Origin: Daphnia pulex
Taxonomy: Eukaryota; Arthropoda; Branchiopoda; Diplostraca; Daphniidae
Length of the DNA stretch: 64,000 bases
Reading direction: 5' to 3'
Assembly (NCBI RefSeq): GCF_021134715.1
Contig: NC_060026.1
Coordinates: 2,852,001-2,916,000, forward strand
In this document: positions 24,401-38,600 of the stretch, one piece after another
Layout of the letters: every line of letters begins with the position of its first letter
Position numbering within the stretch: the first letter of the stretch is position 1
Program-made: the position numbers and the translations under genes
Notes under the pieces: generated by a model
Seen by the model: only the letters and a program-made list of their open reading frames with translations
What the model was told of the DNA's origin: nothing
The model's database searches: none

Positions 24401-26615
24401 ATACCCGCCCTTTGGCTGTTTCCTCTCTCAGACAGTTTTCCCCTATCTTGTTTTATTTCAAAAAATAGAAAAGAAATGTGTGTGCTTTTTTACCTGAACG
24501 ATTTAAGGCTGTTTCATCCTTTTTTCCCTCCCCATTTCTTGTATCGATTCGTTTATTATTATAACAGCCCCGGAATTTTCCAAGACTTTTATTTTTATTT
24601 AGTTTTCTCCAGGCCTTGGGGCTGGTGGTGGTGGTTGTGGGCGGGTTAAACGCACACACAGAGACCGTTTTCCCCCAACTGATTGAAGTAGACGGGCGTT
24701 GATGATGTCTCCGGGAAAAAAAATCATTATCAAACATCCCCAACCACCCGACCGCCGCCGGTCTTTATAAGAAAAGAAATCTGGTGGTGTATAGTAGATC
24801 CTCTCTCTCTCCCAATGCAATTACCTGATCGAAGCTTTTATATAAACTCTACAGGCACCACACCAGACACCAGCACCGATCGTATATATAGTACATATAT
24901 CTATCTATCTAAAATAAACATATATAAGCCAGCAGACACCGCCATCATCGATTGAAATGTCTAACCCAATTACGACCAAGATTTTCTTTTATAGAATAAG
25001 ATGCGCACGGCCATTGTGTGTCTGTTGAAGCTTCTTTTATTTATCTTCTTCTTCTTCGCTCCTTCTTCTTTGCCCTGGCCTCTTGATTGTGTTTGAAATA
25101 GGAAATGTCAGGACCGTCTGACATGTGCGAAAAGAAGAAGAGTTTCTCGTCGGGCATCAATCTATTCGATTCTCGGGATATAAATATCAAGTTCAGTCTG
25201 AGACTAGCGAAGAAAAAGCGACAATTTTCGAGTTCAGGAATATAAATAATAGTTTTTTTTTCTTTTTCTTTTAAGTGTATGCAGAGGCCCTGCCGTCTGA
25301 ATCGATTTTGTTCTTAAATGTTCAAAAAATAAGAGCTAGAGAGAGTCTTTTGTCTACAGCCATTCCTGAATCTTTTGAACAATTTCCTATTACAAACTTT
25401 TTTCTCTTTTGTAATCTTTTTTGGTTCAGACAAAGTTGATGTAGGCTTTTCTCGTTTCTTTTGAGGCAATCATAATTATGTATCGAGATAATTATCACAG
25501 ATTGATCTGTATTTAGTATTTTATATAATGCATAGCATTGGGCTTGTGTCTTATCTCAATAGTTTGAACATCAAAGAGAAATAGTTTATACTGAATAGAC
25601 TAATTGATTTGTGTGTTTCAACATGTATATTATAATACATCGAATCATTAAAATTTCGACATATAAGTTGGAGATGGATCTGATGATCACGTTTCGACCT
25701 CAAAGGAAATCACAGATCAATCCAGACTTGCTGTCGTCTGTGTCTACCCATTTGATTAAAAAATAATGGAAGCATTTATTTCGTTTGACATTTATCCATT
25801 TCTTTCCCGCTGACGAATTCACGCAACGACGGAAAACATCCGTGGGCATTATGATATAAGATATAGACAAAATGTGAATAAGAGAAATTCTTTTCGGGAG
25901 ATTTGTGTCTGTTTCAAAAAATAAAAATAAAAACTGTATAGACAAAAGAATCCTTCAGCATGTTTGCATAGCAAATTGGGTGTTTTTCTTTTATTTCTTT
26001 ATATCATTCGCCGGCTTTGCACAGACGTCAGAACTGAGAAAAGACGAGCGAGTCATGTGTGATGCATGTAGAATTGTAGATAGATCCCGACGACGACCAA
26101 CTTACATCATCGATTTCGACAGGCGAATGAGAAAGATCTTTCTTTGATTCAGAGATGATAGTAGGCCTTTATAGATATTCCGCACAATACGTATGTTCCC
26201 GCGACCACTTATAGAGCAGCAACATCAGGAACTATTCTTTTTTTTCTGTTGAAAATATCCTCGAGGAGTTATAGACGCACATCAGAAAGAAAAAAGAAAG
26301 AAAGAAAAAAGTTGTAGGCCTATTTTTCTGATTTGTGTGTACACAGCCCCCCTTGGTGCATCTTATGCGCGCTGGGTTGAGACTGCTGTATATATTTATC
26401 TAACTGCTTGCGCTGAATAAACACCGACGTCGCATTATTCCGATATGAATGCGGATGAGAGAGATCCTGCTGCTGGATATTATACAGTCCCGCGACCCAT
26501 CCGCAGTGTGATGAAATCTAAATCTATAAATCTATATTCTCATTTCATTTTTGATAAGGTACACACATCAGCTGATGGCGCTTATTTGATGATCGATTTC
26601 TCGCCAATTGACACA
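21491..26615. other. intergenic, between Acsl and Dscam-like exon 1
   Basis: Five kilobases without a recognisable gene. The left end holds the Acsl promoter and the right end the promoter and 5' UTR of the Dscam-like gene. Several short TATATATA tracts and CTATATA words occur throughout (for example 23487-23504). A tandem GGAGCCA-type block lies at about 22560-22590. Open frames here are short and have low-complexity translations. Confidence 0.5.
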
Positions 26616-26676
26616 ATGAACTCGACGACGACCATCAACCAAAGGATTGTCATCCTCTTCCTGTTCATCATCTCCA
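26616..26676 (+). other. Dscam-like exon 1: signal peptide
   Basis: Encodes MNSTTTINQRIVILFLFIIS and ends TCCA at a GTAAGT donor in phase 1. The hydrophobic core IVILFLFII fits a signal peptide. Assignment to the Dscam-like gene rests on orientation, matching phase with exon 2 at 33188, the need of that gene for a leader, and the absence of another suitable exon between. The frame is open upstream to 26445, so a longer N-terminus is possible but unlikely. Confidence 0.7.
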
Positions 26677-29600
26677 GTAAGTTCATCATGTTTTCTGTCG
26701 AGATCCATTGATTGAGAAATTCAAAAAAAAAAAGAAAAAATTGGTTTCACCACTTGATCACGACCGGTGCGGGGGGGGTATATAAAAAAGGGGGAAAATT
26801 GTGAGCGGGATAGAAAACGGACAGCTGTCAAGGATCGCGTCTGAATAGAATCCAGCGGCGGGCGTAGAGGCACGTTTTGTGTCTATTTGAAAAGCATTAG
26901 TTAAGCTGGATTATGAGTGCGGGAGGGAGAGAGAGAGACCTCGACATATATAGGGGCTCTCTCCTAACGGCTCCTGACCGGCTCCTAGCGGCTCCTAGCC
27001 GCGGGGCGGGAAAAAAAAGGAGTTGAAGTGGGGAAAAAAGAGCAGAGTAGTTCGTCTATACTAGTGTAATATAAATGGCGGTGCTGCTAAAGTGAAAATC
27101 CTTTTGCACCCCGCGCGGCTAAAGAAGAAAAGATGAGAAGAGAGCGGTCGTGATTGGGTTCCTCCCGCAAAGTCGTTTATTGAACCACCGCCGCTTCAAA
27201 TGTCCTTTTTTATTTTTTGGGTTGTGGGCGTTGGCGGCGGGGTCTGACTTGGATCGATATGTTAACGGGCCGTGTACACATCCAACGGGAAATGAAGCTA
27301 ATGCGTTTATAAGAGTTGTTGGGTGAAGGGGAGAAAAAAAGACCGGGAAATTCAAATTGTAGCTACTGTCTATCGACTGGGCGGGAGATTTTAAACGTGT
27401 TGGAGATATATAGACAGTTGGGTTGTATATTAGATTGGATTGAGATGGTTGATCTTTGGCGTGTTGTACACCTTGAACTTTTTTCAATTGTCTTGTCAAG
27501 ATATCTGTACACGTAAGTTCAGCCCGTTCTTTTGTCAGACGAGATTCCGCGCGGCCAAGTGGGATTGAATAGAGAGAGGGAAATGTTCAACACAACAGAC
27601 ACAGTTGAATCAGTGGCCGATTGTTTCCGGACGGAAACGATCGATGCGCCCTTGTATCGACCCGCTTTGATTTCGATTTTGGTTTTGCCCACAGCGGGAA
27701 ATTCAAATTCCTTAAAACAAAAATGTTGAAAATCAATCAAAACATTTCAAACCGAATTTTTTTAAAAGGCGGTAAATTCAAAAAAAATTCTAAATACAGT
27801 GGGTACCGAAAGTATCCGTACGGCTGAGAGGATCAGTAGGGAAAACGCGTTTTTCAAAACGCTCCCAAAAATAGAATTCTCGGTGGAATTCAATAAAAAT
27901 TTTTTCAAAGGTTAACATTAAGGCGGGGTATCATGTGATTTTTTTTTGGAATTTTTCAACAACGCGATAGGTGGTTTTTATCGCGTTGCGTAAGTATCCG
28001 TACGGCCGAGAGGCCCAGTAGGGAATGGGCTTACTTTGGAGGCCTGTTATTCAGTAACTACGTAATATTATAGGGTGGGAAATTTCTTTAAAAAAAGAGC
28101 TGTATTAGCTCTATCTGTGGTCATAAGATCACATTTTTTAAGTTTCATTTATAGTAATGAAATCAAAAATGAAAACACGAATTATAAGTTTTCCGTTTTC
28201 TTCCCCTCGATTCCCCATCACCAGTGTTGCCATATCAAAAAATATTTACCCTTTCTCTTTCTCCCTCTTCCGTCCAAGGGAAGAAAGAGATTTTGGGATA
28301 TGGCAACACTGGTGATGGGGAATCGAGGGGAAGAAAACGGAAAACTTATAATTCGTGTTTTCATTTTTGATTTCATTACTATAAATGAAACTTAAAAAAT
28401 GTGATCTTATGACCACAGATAGAGCTAATGCAGCTCTTTTTTTAAAGAAATTTCCCACCCTATAATATTACGTAGTTACTGAATAACAGGCCTCCAAAGT
28501 AAGCCCATTCCCTACTGGGCCTCTCGGCCGTACGGGTACTTACGCAACGCGATAACAACCACCTATCGCGTTGTTGAAAAATTCCCAAAAAAAATCACAT
28601 GATACCCCGCCTTAATGTTAACCTTTGAAAAAAAATTTATTGAATTCCACCGAGAATTCTATTTTTTGGGAGCGTTTTGAAAAACGCGTTTTCCCTACTG
28701 ATCCTCTCAGCCGTACGGATACTTTCGGTACCCACTGTAAATTATTTTAAATGTTTTAATATGGAAATCAACATTAAAAAAAAAATAGTATAAAATTAAA
28801 AACATACAAATCATTTGAACGTTTTAGAATTTCTTCTTCCCTTTTATGTGGGGGGGGGTTGAGTTTGGGGTTTTTGATATTATTGAGGGTGGAGTAAGCG
28901 CCTTGCGCTCGGATGACTATAGAAGAAGACGATGCGATGATTGGGTTCATTCCGTCAGCATCAGCTTCTTCTTCTTCTACTCCTTGCTGCTGGCGGCATG
29001 AAGAAGAAGGATCGATCGATCCAGCAGCTAGAGCGGACTCCGCCCGCCCGCCATCGTTTATTTTATATATATATTTATTTATTTATATATATATATATAT
29101 AAAGTGTCTGCTGTGTGTGTAGAGGGATAGATAGTATACAGTACGTGGTGGGTCGTGTACATACGATTGACGTTCGGATTTCTCTCTTCTCTGTCCATGT
29201 ATTTTCCTCAAGGGAAGAGGTTTATATGGCCGTCGAAAATCTCATCTGCCTTCGCATCCGCACGTCACCCGTCTCTCCTCTTTTCTTCTAGAGAGACCAC
29301 CCGGTCGTTCCATAAAGAAAACTATATGCTGGATGTAGGCTACTAGCTATATAGCCTACTAAGTTCATGGGAAATGTATCAAAACGAAGATTAGATTTAT
29401 CCGGCCATAGCTCCCATCCAAGGAAATCATGTCTAATATGTATTTATATTTCATTCAAATGAGGGCCGGCCGATTCTTAAAAATTTGAATTTTTCGGCGC
29501 GTAAAAAGGAAGGAAAAAAAGGGGCGGATGCGCTCAGCAGACGGACCTGCTGCCGAGCGTATAAATAAAAAGGAATTTCTTTGATCTTTTATGTGTGCGG

Positions 29601-32600
29601 GGGTATAGTTGGAAAAAAGGGAAACCATTTGTTTTCTTCGGTCGTTTGATTTGTTCTCTCTGCGGTCGGGTATGTACAGCAGCCTACTGTAACATCTAAA
29701 GGCCGGGTTCGATTGATGGTGTGCCCAGCAACCCCCCAGCAACCCCCAGCAACTCCCAAAAAATTAGAGACAAAGAGAAATGAACAATAAAGATCATGAT
29801 GTAACACAGGAGCGGATTGCCAGCACGCAAATAATTCATTCGAAAATCTATTGCCCATCATTAATTGATTAATAGGATTTCAATATTCTTATTTAATACC
29901 CACCAGAAAAAAAGAGAAAAAGTCTATAAGACCCAAACATTTGAGGGATCGAAGCGGAAATGTGATCCGGTTGATGTTTTTGTCTCTATGGTGATCCCAT
30001 CCACCCTTTTTTCTTTTATATTTTCTATATTCTCTTCTTTGTATATATATAAAAGAGCCGGCTTATATCATCTAGACGGTATAACGTCCGATAGACCAGC
30101 AAAGAAATGGAGATCCCCTGGCGGATCATTGAACCATCAACACTGTCAGATGCGTTTCTATCGTTCTTTCTTGTGTCGACAATCAGATTTCCCTTTTTTT
30201 CCCATTTTTCCTTCTTCTTTTTGTCCGTCTCTTTCGATCTGTATTATATAGAAACGATTCTTGATCCCTGGCCGCCATTTTTTAGATTTTTTTTCCCTTC
30301 TTTTTTTAAGAAAAGGACGGCCAGTTTTTTCGGACATTTGCTGATGGTCTATTGATTCTTTTTCTTTCGGTTTATCAACGGTGCAATCGCCCGTCTAACA
30401 CACACACACTAGTGGTCCAAGTGGCCGTGAATGTTATATACCTATACTATACTACCGGACAGAGCCGGCCATTCCGGCGGGCTGTAATGGGCCACACAGC
30501 CAGCCAACGCGGTCGAGTGGAGAAATATTTATATAAGTAGCTCGGCGGTAGGATATAGCTTTACAGGGGGGCTACACCCCAAAAATTTATGGTTCTATTC
30601 ACTCAGCAGACTTGCCGGCCATGGCATATCTAATCGAGCGGTGAAGTCGAAAAAGAGGAGCATCCAGCAGGATCTATCCAGCAGACGATCGATAAGTTAA
30701 TGCTCTCTTCCATGTACTTTAATTGTTCGGTGCCGGGCAGAAAAGTTCGTTTATGCATCAGCAGGTAAACACAAAAAAAGCTCAAGGAAAAATATAAAAT
30801 CGATCCTTTTCTGATCCTTTTTATCAGGAGCGCTTGTTGTAGTATAGACATAACCGATTATTATTTTGTATAAATTCTTTGATACATGTTCCGCGGTCCA
30901 GTCGAAAGCAATTATTACGTGCGCCAAAAGAATAAAAGAGAACACAGCAGAACCTTATTTCATTCAGGATCGCGCTCCTGTTTGATATATGAAAGGCAGA
31001 CTTATACTATACATACATAGCTAGGATTGGGTATATACTGTAGGCAGAAAAATGGATGGAATTCGCCGAGATGTATGCTGTTAGGGGGCGGGACGGGCAT
31101 GTTGCAAACAGTTTGAAAAGCCAAAGAAGATTGGAAATGGGAGCAAAAGAGAGAAAATATTGATTGCCTTTGCTTTTCTCCTGCTCCTGTCTTCTATATA
31201 TAAGGGATAGATCCTATTTCTATAGACTTTGTGTGTGTGTGTGCATATATATAGGAAGAGCTATATTCTTTTATAAGATAGAGCCGGGCATTCCGGCAGA
31301 CGGCTCATCCGCCGCTGCCGCCGTTCCATCATGAATACCAAAGTAGACACATGTATGTATCTCTTTTTTTTTTTGCTGCTGCTGCTGCTGCGGCTAGGAG
31401 TGATCCTGGCCGCCTCGTGAGCTGTGCTGATGCAAACACATCGTTATTTGTGCTCTACTCGAGAGGATAGAGGAGGCCCCCCGGCACAGCACCGGCCGCT
31501 CACAGCCCAGGGTCCGGCTCAAGAGAGATGGGGATTGTGCCAAATGGTATAGACACACACACACAAGGAGAATTTCAGCTGACTGCTGACCTCTTCTTCT
31601 TATTTCCCGTTTGCTCCTTTTCGTCCATCACTCGTCCCGACATTTGAATTACCATTTTCGGGGGGGATTGTCGGCCCGTCTCCACATCTATAGAGAGAGA
31701 GATTGGCCGAAGCTATTGACAAACACTCGGCCCACCAAATAATCCCTTTGCTCAGTTGAAGAATCGAAGCAGAAAATGTTAACACATTTCTTTTTTAAAT
31801 ACAATTTTTCAATTTTTTTAAATTTCCCGCTGAAAATTTTGAATAAAAGTTTCAATTTTTTTTTCAAATTTCCCGCCGAAAATTTAAAAAAAAATTCGTT
31901 TTGAAATTTTGATTGGAATTTTTTATCCGATTTGGTTTTTGAATTTCCCGCCGAATATTCCAGTTTTTGATTGAGATGTTATTTTCTTGGCCACTTATAT
32001 CCGGTGGTGCCTACAGATTGATGTGAACATGTGTCTGGTATACATACTTATTACATATACAGAGCTCAAAAGCTCGATGTAATATGCCGAGCTTGATATA
32101 TATAATACCCATGTAATCCCCCGCACACACCCGAACGTCTTCCCCTCCATCCCATCCATGCTGGGCGGACCTTTTCTTTTTTTATTTATTTATATACATA
32201 ATATATATACAGGGCGGACATCTTGATAGGTGTAGTTTATAGGGACCAATAAATAGAGTCCACAGATAGACTCTTCCCATAGGCAAGGACGAGGCTGAAA
32301 TGATGATGATAATAAAGCCGGACACACAAGATCCCTCCCAACCGACGGCTGGACTGACGCCGGCCTCATTGCTAAACCCTGATATGTTGTCCGCTGCCAG
32401 ACATACGCGGTCTAAATAATATATCGTGTCGAATTAAGACCCCCCTACACACACACGAGATAAAAAAGAAAAATATAAAATTATCCGGCCGGATGGAAAT
32501 GTGTTAACTCTCAGCTGATTAGGTTTTGGGGGCCCGGGGATTTTTATTTTGCCCGGTGAACTGCTGGGATGTTCTGATTAGATTTAAATATATAAATGAC

Positions 32601-35600
32601 GGGCCTATATACTTTGCGGAAGACGGGCCGAAAAGTTTTTTTGGGCCAACATATCAAAGGCATCTGAGAAGAGCTGGCCGGCCGGCCGATCGATGTGTTT
32701 ATACACACACACACGGACTGTTGGGATTGTTTGAGCACAGCGGCGGTCCAGCATTCAATGTCTGGTTTGGTCTTACAATATTATTTTCCATGTGGCTGGC
32801 CGGCGAGTCGCAGTCAAAGCCACAAACGGACAAGTTTGAACATAGACGGACTACAGAGAGAGAGAGAGTCAAGCGGAAAGTTGTCGGTTCCCAAACTTGG
32901 TCCAGCGCCACCGCAGAGTCAGAGGCCAGCAGCAAAGTTTGGCTGGATCAAAATAAAAGTTGGACAGAAGGTGAACACGACGGACCGCGGCGTCCAGCAG
33001 CTATTTCTTTTTTCTCATGTTATTATTATCATTGAATTGTCTGTCCTACATAGTGTGTGTACCGTTTTATTTATATTTTTTCGCCCGGTAATTGAATGTC
33101 ATAGGCCGGCCAGCAGCAGGCCGTCCAGTGGTGTTTGACTTATCAATAAATAGATCCGGCTCTTTTTAATTTATTTTGCGGATGCAGAAACTTACGGCAG
33201 GATCGAGCCGGGCGAGACTCTACTTCCGGCTGACGGAACTCGTTTCATCCAGGAGCCTCCGCCCTTGCTGGAATTCACAAATCAAACGGGAGCGGCCGTC
33301 TGGTGCGCCGCCACTGGGCACCCGCCGCCGACGGTGATGTGGGTGGCCGCTTCCGAGCTGGGCGCTTCGGCTGCATCCACTTCCGGCTCTGCCGTCCCCG
33401 AAACGGCCGGATTGAGAAGAATGGCCAACAGTCCGGCCGGCCCTCATAACATCTCGTTAGTCTTCCCACCGTTCCCGGCCTCGGCTTACCGGCCCGACGT
33501 CCACTCGACGGCCTACCGTTGCCGGGCCAGCAGCTCCAGCGGAACCATATTGAGCCGGGAAATGAGACTCAGGGCCGGTAAAAAAATAATTGTCCGTCTT
33601 ACAACCAAAAAAGACGGACTTGAAATAATCTTTTTTGATAATTGTATCAGTTCTGGTCCAGTCGTACGAGACTCAAGCGACGGGCGGATCGGCGGTTAAA
33701 GGCGGAGTGGCCGTCTTACGATGCGCCATCCCGCCGGCCATCAAGAACGACATCCAGGTGACGGCCTGGATCCAAGAGTTCACCGGCCTGACCATTTTCC
33801 CATCTCTACAAGGCGGTAAGTTTGAATTTGATTCATTTCAGATTTTTTAGAGCTGGGCGAATGATTAAAGTAATTGGCTGGAATAAAATCTCCACCGGAA
33901 GAAATTACCAGCGGCACCATCCAATCCCCCCTCAGCTCCTCCTTGATGAATCAATAAGGACAAGCTTCCCCCCACCCTCCGTTTATCCACCCAACGAATC
34001 AAAAAAATAAAAAATAAAAAATAAATTCCGGTCGGATGTAATAGCAATCATGACTTTTGACACGGATCGTTAATCAAAAAGCCCCTCCCCATCATCTCTC
34101 TCGTTTCCTATATAATAACGGGTGGCGTCTGCTGTTTTTGTGGCCGGCTGGGTGATGATGAACGATGCAACTAACAACCTCCGCCATCTATCTATCCTAT
34201 CCTATCTATTCCACCGATATATATATTTTAATGCGCAACTCGCTCCCTTTGAACTGGACCAGCAAGATCGTCTCTACAGATATTTCCAGGAAGATGATGG
34301 TGAAATATATACGTTCTGGTTCCATCCAAAGTTTCTCGTACGTGTCGGTTTGTGACAAATGGTGTCCCCTTTTATGATATTCTCCGGTCCGATCGATAAT
34401 GTCTAACATGTATAAAGCTGCTGCTGGGCGGAGGGAAGAAAGAAGAAGAGCTGGGTGTGATTGTTTGAGGGGTAGACAGCAGCTGGACATTTGTGTTGTG
34501 TGTGGCTGTTAGTGGAGGGGGGGAATAAAAGCAATCATCTGTACAACTACGTGAAAGATGTTTTGGGGCTAAATTGCGTTTTGCTTTCGTTGATGAGCGG
34601 GGAGCCGTAAACGGTTTGTTCTTTTTCATATTTATTTTTTTGATTTTTGGATTCAACCGAAATCACCGGAGCACAGATGGAAAACACCACATGTTACCGG
34701 GGTCGGGAGACCTTTATCTCTACGGCGTCGACAAGAGCGACATCCGGGCCGCTTATCGCTGCCGGACACAGCACCGATTACACGCCGCCGGTTTCCACCA
34801 GCAGCTCAGTTCCAACGCCGCCTCTGTCGCCGTCTCTGGTGATATACACATTACATTTATTTATTTTTTCAAATTTCCCGCTTTTTTTTAATGTCAAAAT
34901 TTTTATTTTTTTAAATTTCCCGCTTTTTTAAATGTATTTTTTTTATTTCCCGCATTTATTATGTAAATTTTTTTATTTTTCAAATTTCCCGCCCTTTTTA
35001 AATGTGGAAATTTTCACTTTTTTCAAATTTACCGCTTTTTTTAGACGTCAAAATTTTGTATTATTTCATTTTTTCAAATTTCCCGCCTTTATTTTTAAAT
35101 AAATGTCAAAATGTTATTTTTTGTTCAAAAAGAGCCCTTAAGCGTCGCCGGACCGAGCGTGACCGTCAAAACGTCGAGTGTCCAAGTCTTGTTGAACGAC
35201 AATGTCGCCCTTCCATGTCTGGCCCAGGGCTATCCAGTTCCGGAAATAAGGTAAAAAAGGCCATATTTCTATGTAGAATATAACGTCTAGAACTTATAGA
35301 GCGTGGGTGCGTTTTATTTGGCCACAAAGTTCCGCACTATATATATACGTGACGTATCGGGAGATAGTTGGGGACCAATGAAACACATCTGTCGATATAT
35401 GGCGTACGTTTGCGTGTACCAAAAGAGCTGGAACGCCGAATATGATTCCTTTGATGTCTGTCGATGAATAATTGCGCAGTTCAGCGCTATCGTGTAATCG
35501 CCCGACCGATATGATTTCAATGACTATATCAAAAGGCAACTTGAGATATTTGTACATATAGACGTACGTACATACCTAAATCGACATTTTCTTGATCTTA

Positions 35601-38600
35601 CAAACAAAAAAGGAGCTTATCATCTTCATCGTCATCGCATCATTTATTTAAATACAAATTTAGACTACTACCTCTTGGCTTTTTTCATTGGTTTGAATAT
35701 GAATTAGAATATCAAGTTTTGACTTTTTGATCTTGTCTGTACTGGTAGTAGGAGGAGCTTAGTGTCCTACTTGATGAGGCAAACTATTTGAAAATGATTA
35801 CTGAAATAATCCCGAACCGGATGTCAAGTGCCGGCGGGAAAATGTAGCGATAGGGGGTCGATTTGAAATGGTATCGATTTCTTAAGCATATGATTAATTA
35901 GAAAGAAAGTGTCGTCTGCTTATTTACAATTTACAAAAATGATTTGAGATTTAGAGTGATGAAATTCCAAATTAAGGTAATCAATTCAATTTGAAACGGT
36001 TTAGTGTATGTTAGTAAAGAATGATTAAAATGTTTTAAAGTCAATCTGGAAAGTAATCGTGCTGATGTGGGAAGACTGATGTTAATTGGCAAACACAACA
36101 TTTCCTATACTTTGCTCTTTGCTTTGCTTTTAGAGATTATAAAGTTAAACCATTTCGGGGGAAATCATTTATTATTCCAAGCCAAGTGGTTTGTCACAGA
36201 GTCATTCCACAGTTTAGTTCCTCCAAGTTTACGTTGAAAACAATCTCATGTTGGTGTTCATGATCAACATAGAAATGCCAGATTTTCTCGCAGGTTTTCA
36301 TTGCTCACTGCAATATAAATCATTTTAGTTTCATCAGCTATACTTTGCCAATATTTCATTTTTAAACGATTGATTTTCCTGGAGAAACAAGACTCTGGAA
36401 TGATTTGACGACAAACCACCACTGTTTCAAAATCACAAGATTGCCAAATGATTGCCAAATTCCACCATGTTTCAACTTTTAATTTCCATAAAATCAAAAG
36501 TGAAACTAAAAAAATTGTGGGAACCACACCGGCACAGCACCCAATAAGGTTTTGTAAAATTCCTGATTTTAACCCGCAATTTTCATTTTGAAAATCAAAT
36601 TCCGTACCGACCGACCGACCGACCGGGGGGGGGGGGGTTTCTCTGTCGGTGGGTGGGGGAAATCGATAAAAGAGCGCGTTAGGAGAGCTCCTGGGCGGTG
36701 CGGTACGGTGAATGTGTTCATCCATATCCAGGGCACGGCAGACGGACGGGTAGGGGGGGGGATGCCGAATGGATCGTTAGAGCATCTCTTTCCCATTGCA
36801 AACCAGTGAACCACGTACACGCTCGAGTGTAATATATTTGCTGAGCTTCTGCTTCCCAATCCGTGACTTTGATTGGCTCTCCATCCCCCCCACCCCTCCC
36901 CTCCCATCCTCTCCTTCGTCAAGTCTAGGAGCTTAATCAGGAGCGGGTGCTGGGCATGCCCGTCCCGTCTGTGATGTAGTCGTCATGGGGACCCCTGGCG
37001 TTGATTGCATATCCGTCGCCCGGAATTTATTTCCTTCTTCTTTTTCTTTTAGATGGATATAAAAAGTTAATTGATTTGGATTGAATGTTCTTATATTATT
37101 AGATGGTATCGATTGGAAGTGGACGGCCAGCCGACGCCAATGGACGAGTCGACGGCCAGTTTCGGCGTTTTGGTGCTGGAGAATGTCCAGCCGGAAGACG
37201 GAGCCACTTACCGCTGCACGGCGGCCAACAGCGTCGGACAGAGTTTGCCTTACGACGTCCGGCTGGACGTCGTGGAGCCGCTGAGGGTCCAGCTCAGGCC
37301 GGCGGACAAGTCCGTCATGAGGATCAATCAGGGCCAGACGGCTCAGATGGAATGCTCCTTCCAGCTGGACCAGCAGAGCCACTACAATAACGGACTGTCT
37401 GGGCACTCGTCGACCGTCCGGCCGGTCATCAAATGGCTCAAAGACGGGCTGGCCATCACCACGTCGACAGTGGTGGCCAACGCCAACCCCGGAGGCAATT
37501 CCAAGTACCAGCAATCGGCCGTCATGTCCGTCTCTTCCAAATCCGCACCTTCCGGCAAACAGGAGCAGATCTGGTCGCTGGCCGTCGCCAATTTCCAGCG
37601 GGCCGATCAAGGGATCTACCAGTGTTTCGTCTACACGGAAAGAGAGTCGGCCCAGTCGTCCGTCCGTCTACTGCTGGGAGGTATAATTCAATTGGATATT
37701 TAAATTCCGGGCTGGAATAGAAAAATTTGATTTCAAAATGACAGAAGCGGCCCCGCAAATGGTCCACACGTTCAACGAGCAGACGCTGGTTCCCGGCCCG
37801 TTTGTGACTCTGAGGTGCTCGGCCGTCGGCAATCCAGCGCCGGACATTTCTTGGCTGCTGGACCGGCAGCCCATCGCCTTCCAGCAGCTCAGCGACGCCA
37901 GGTGAGTTTGGAATTTCTTGGAAATAAATGGGGAAAACGGGCCAATGGATTTTGTCTGAACGAATTCCGGTCCGTCTGTGTCTGTGTGTAGATTGACGCA
38001 AAATCAAGTGGTGTCTTCCGGCGGTGAGACGACGGGCCATTTGAACATTAGCAGCGCTCAAGTGGAGGATGGCGGTGAGTATACGTGCGTGGCCAAGAAT
38101 TTGGCCGGCCAGGCCACCCACTCGTCACGTCTCAACGTCTACGGACTGCCTTACATCCGCAACATGGCCAAGATGACGGCCGTGGCTGAAGCCGATGTCT
38201 CCATCAAGTGTCCAGTCGCCGGATATCCCATCATGGAAATCGCCTGGACCAGAGGTGAATTTTTCAAAAATTTATTCTAAACAATTTGAATTTCGCGCTT
38301 AAAAACGAAATTTTTGAAATTTAAATTTTAGAAATTTTCGCGCTAAAAATTTTGAAATCAAATTTGTCCAAATTTCAGGTGAAGAAATGTTGAGATCTGG
38401 TAGTAAGTACGTGCTGGACCACCAGACGGGCGTGCTCATCATCAAATCGGTGAGTCAGGCAGGTGACAAGGGCGTCTACACCTGCACGGTCCGCGATCGA
38501 CAGGGTCACACGGCCCGTCGCGATTTCACGCTCGACGTTGTCGGTAAGTTGATTCAAACCCCAAAACTATTTCCCGCCAAAATTTGCCGGACTCAATTTT

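Larger units (their letters stand above)
33188..38543 (+). other. Dscam-like exons 2-9: Ig1 to Ig6
   Basis: Exons 33188-33577, 33651-33815, 34677-34838, 35133-35250, 37103-37680, 37745-37901, 37992-38254 and 38379-38543 cover residues 21-686. Each Ig shows Cys, Trp and the Y-x-C strand. Ig1 has AVWCAATGHPPPTVMW and AYRCRA. Ig2 has RCAIP and AYRCRTQH. Ig3 has PCLAQGYPVPEIRW and YRCTAANS. Ig4 has MECSFQ and IYQCFV. Ig5 has RCSAVGNPAPDISW and YTCVAKN. Ig6 has KCPVAGYPIMEIAW and VYTCTVRD. In hypervariable Dscam, the first half of Ig2 and Ig3 come from exon arrays; here the corresponding exons are single. Intron 5 (35251-37102, 1.85 kb) was inspected for variant exons and none was found. Confidence 0.9.

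Noticed and set aside
28075..28458. Two open frames with almost the same first 60 residues on opposite strands
   Set aside because: They are mirror images caused by the inverted arms of the foldback element and stop in its spacer; there is no sign of a transposase or other domain.
36933..37610. Minus-strand open frame of 225 codons
   Set aside because: Shadow of the GC-rich Dscam-like exon 6 on the other strand.
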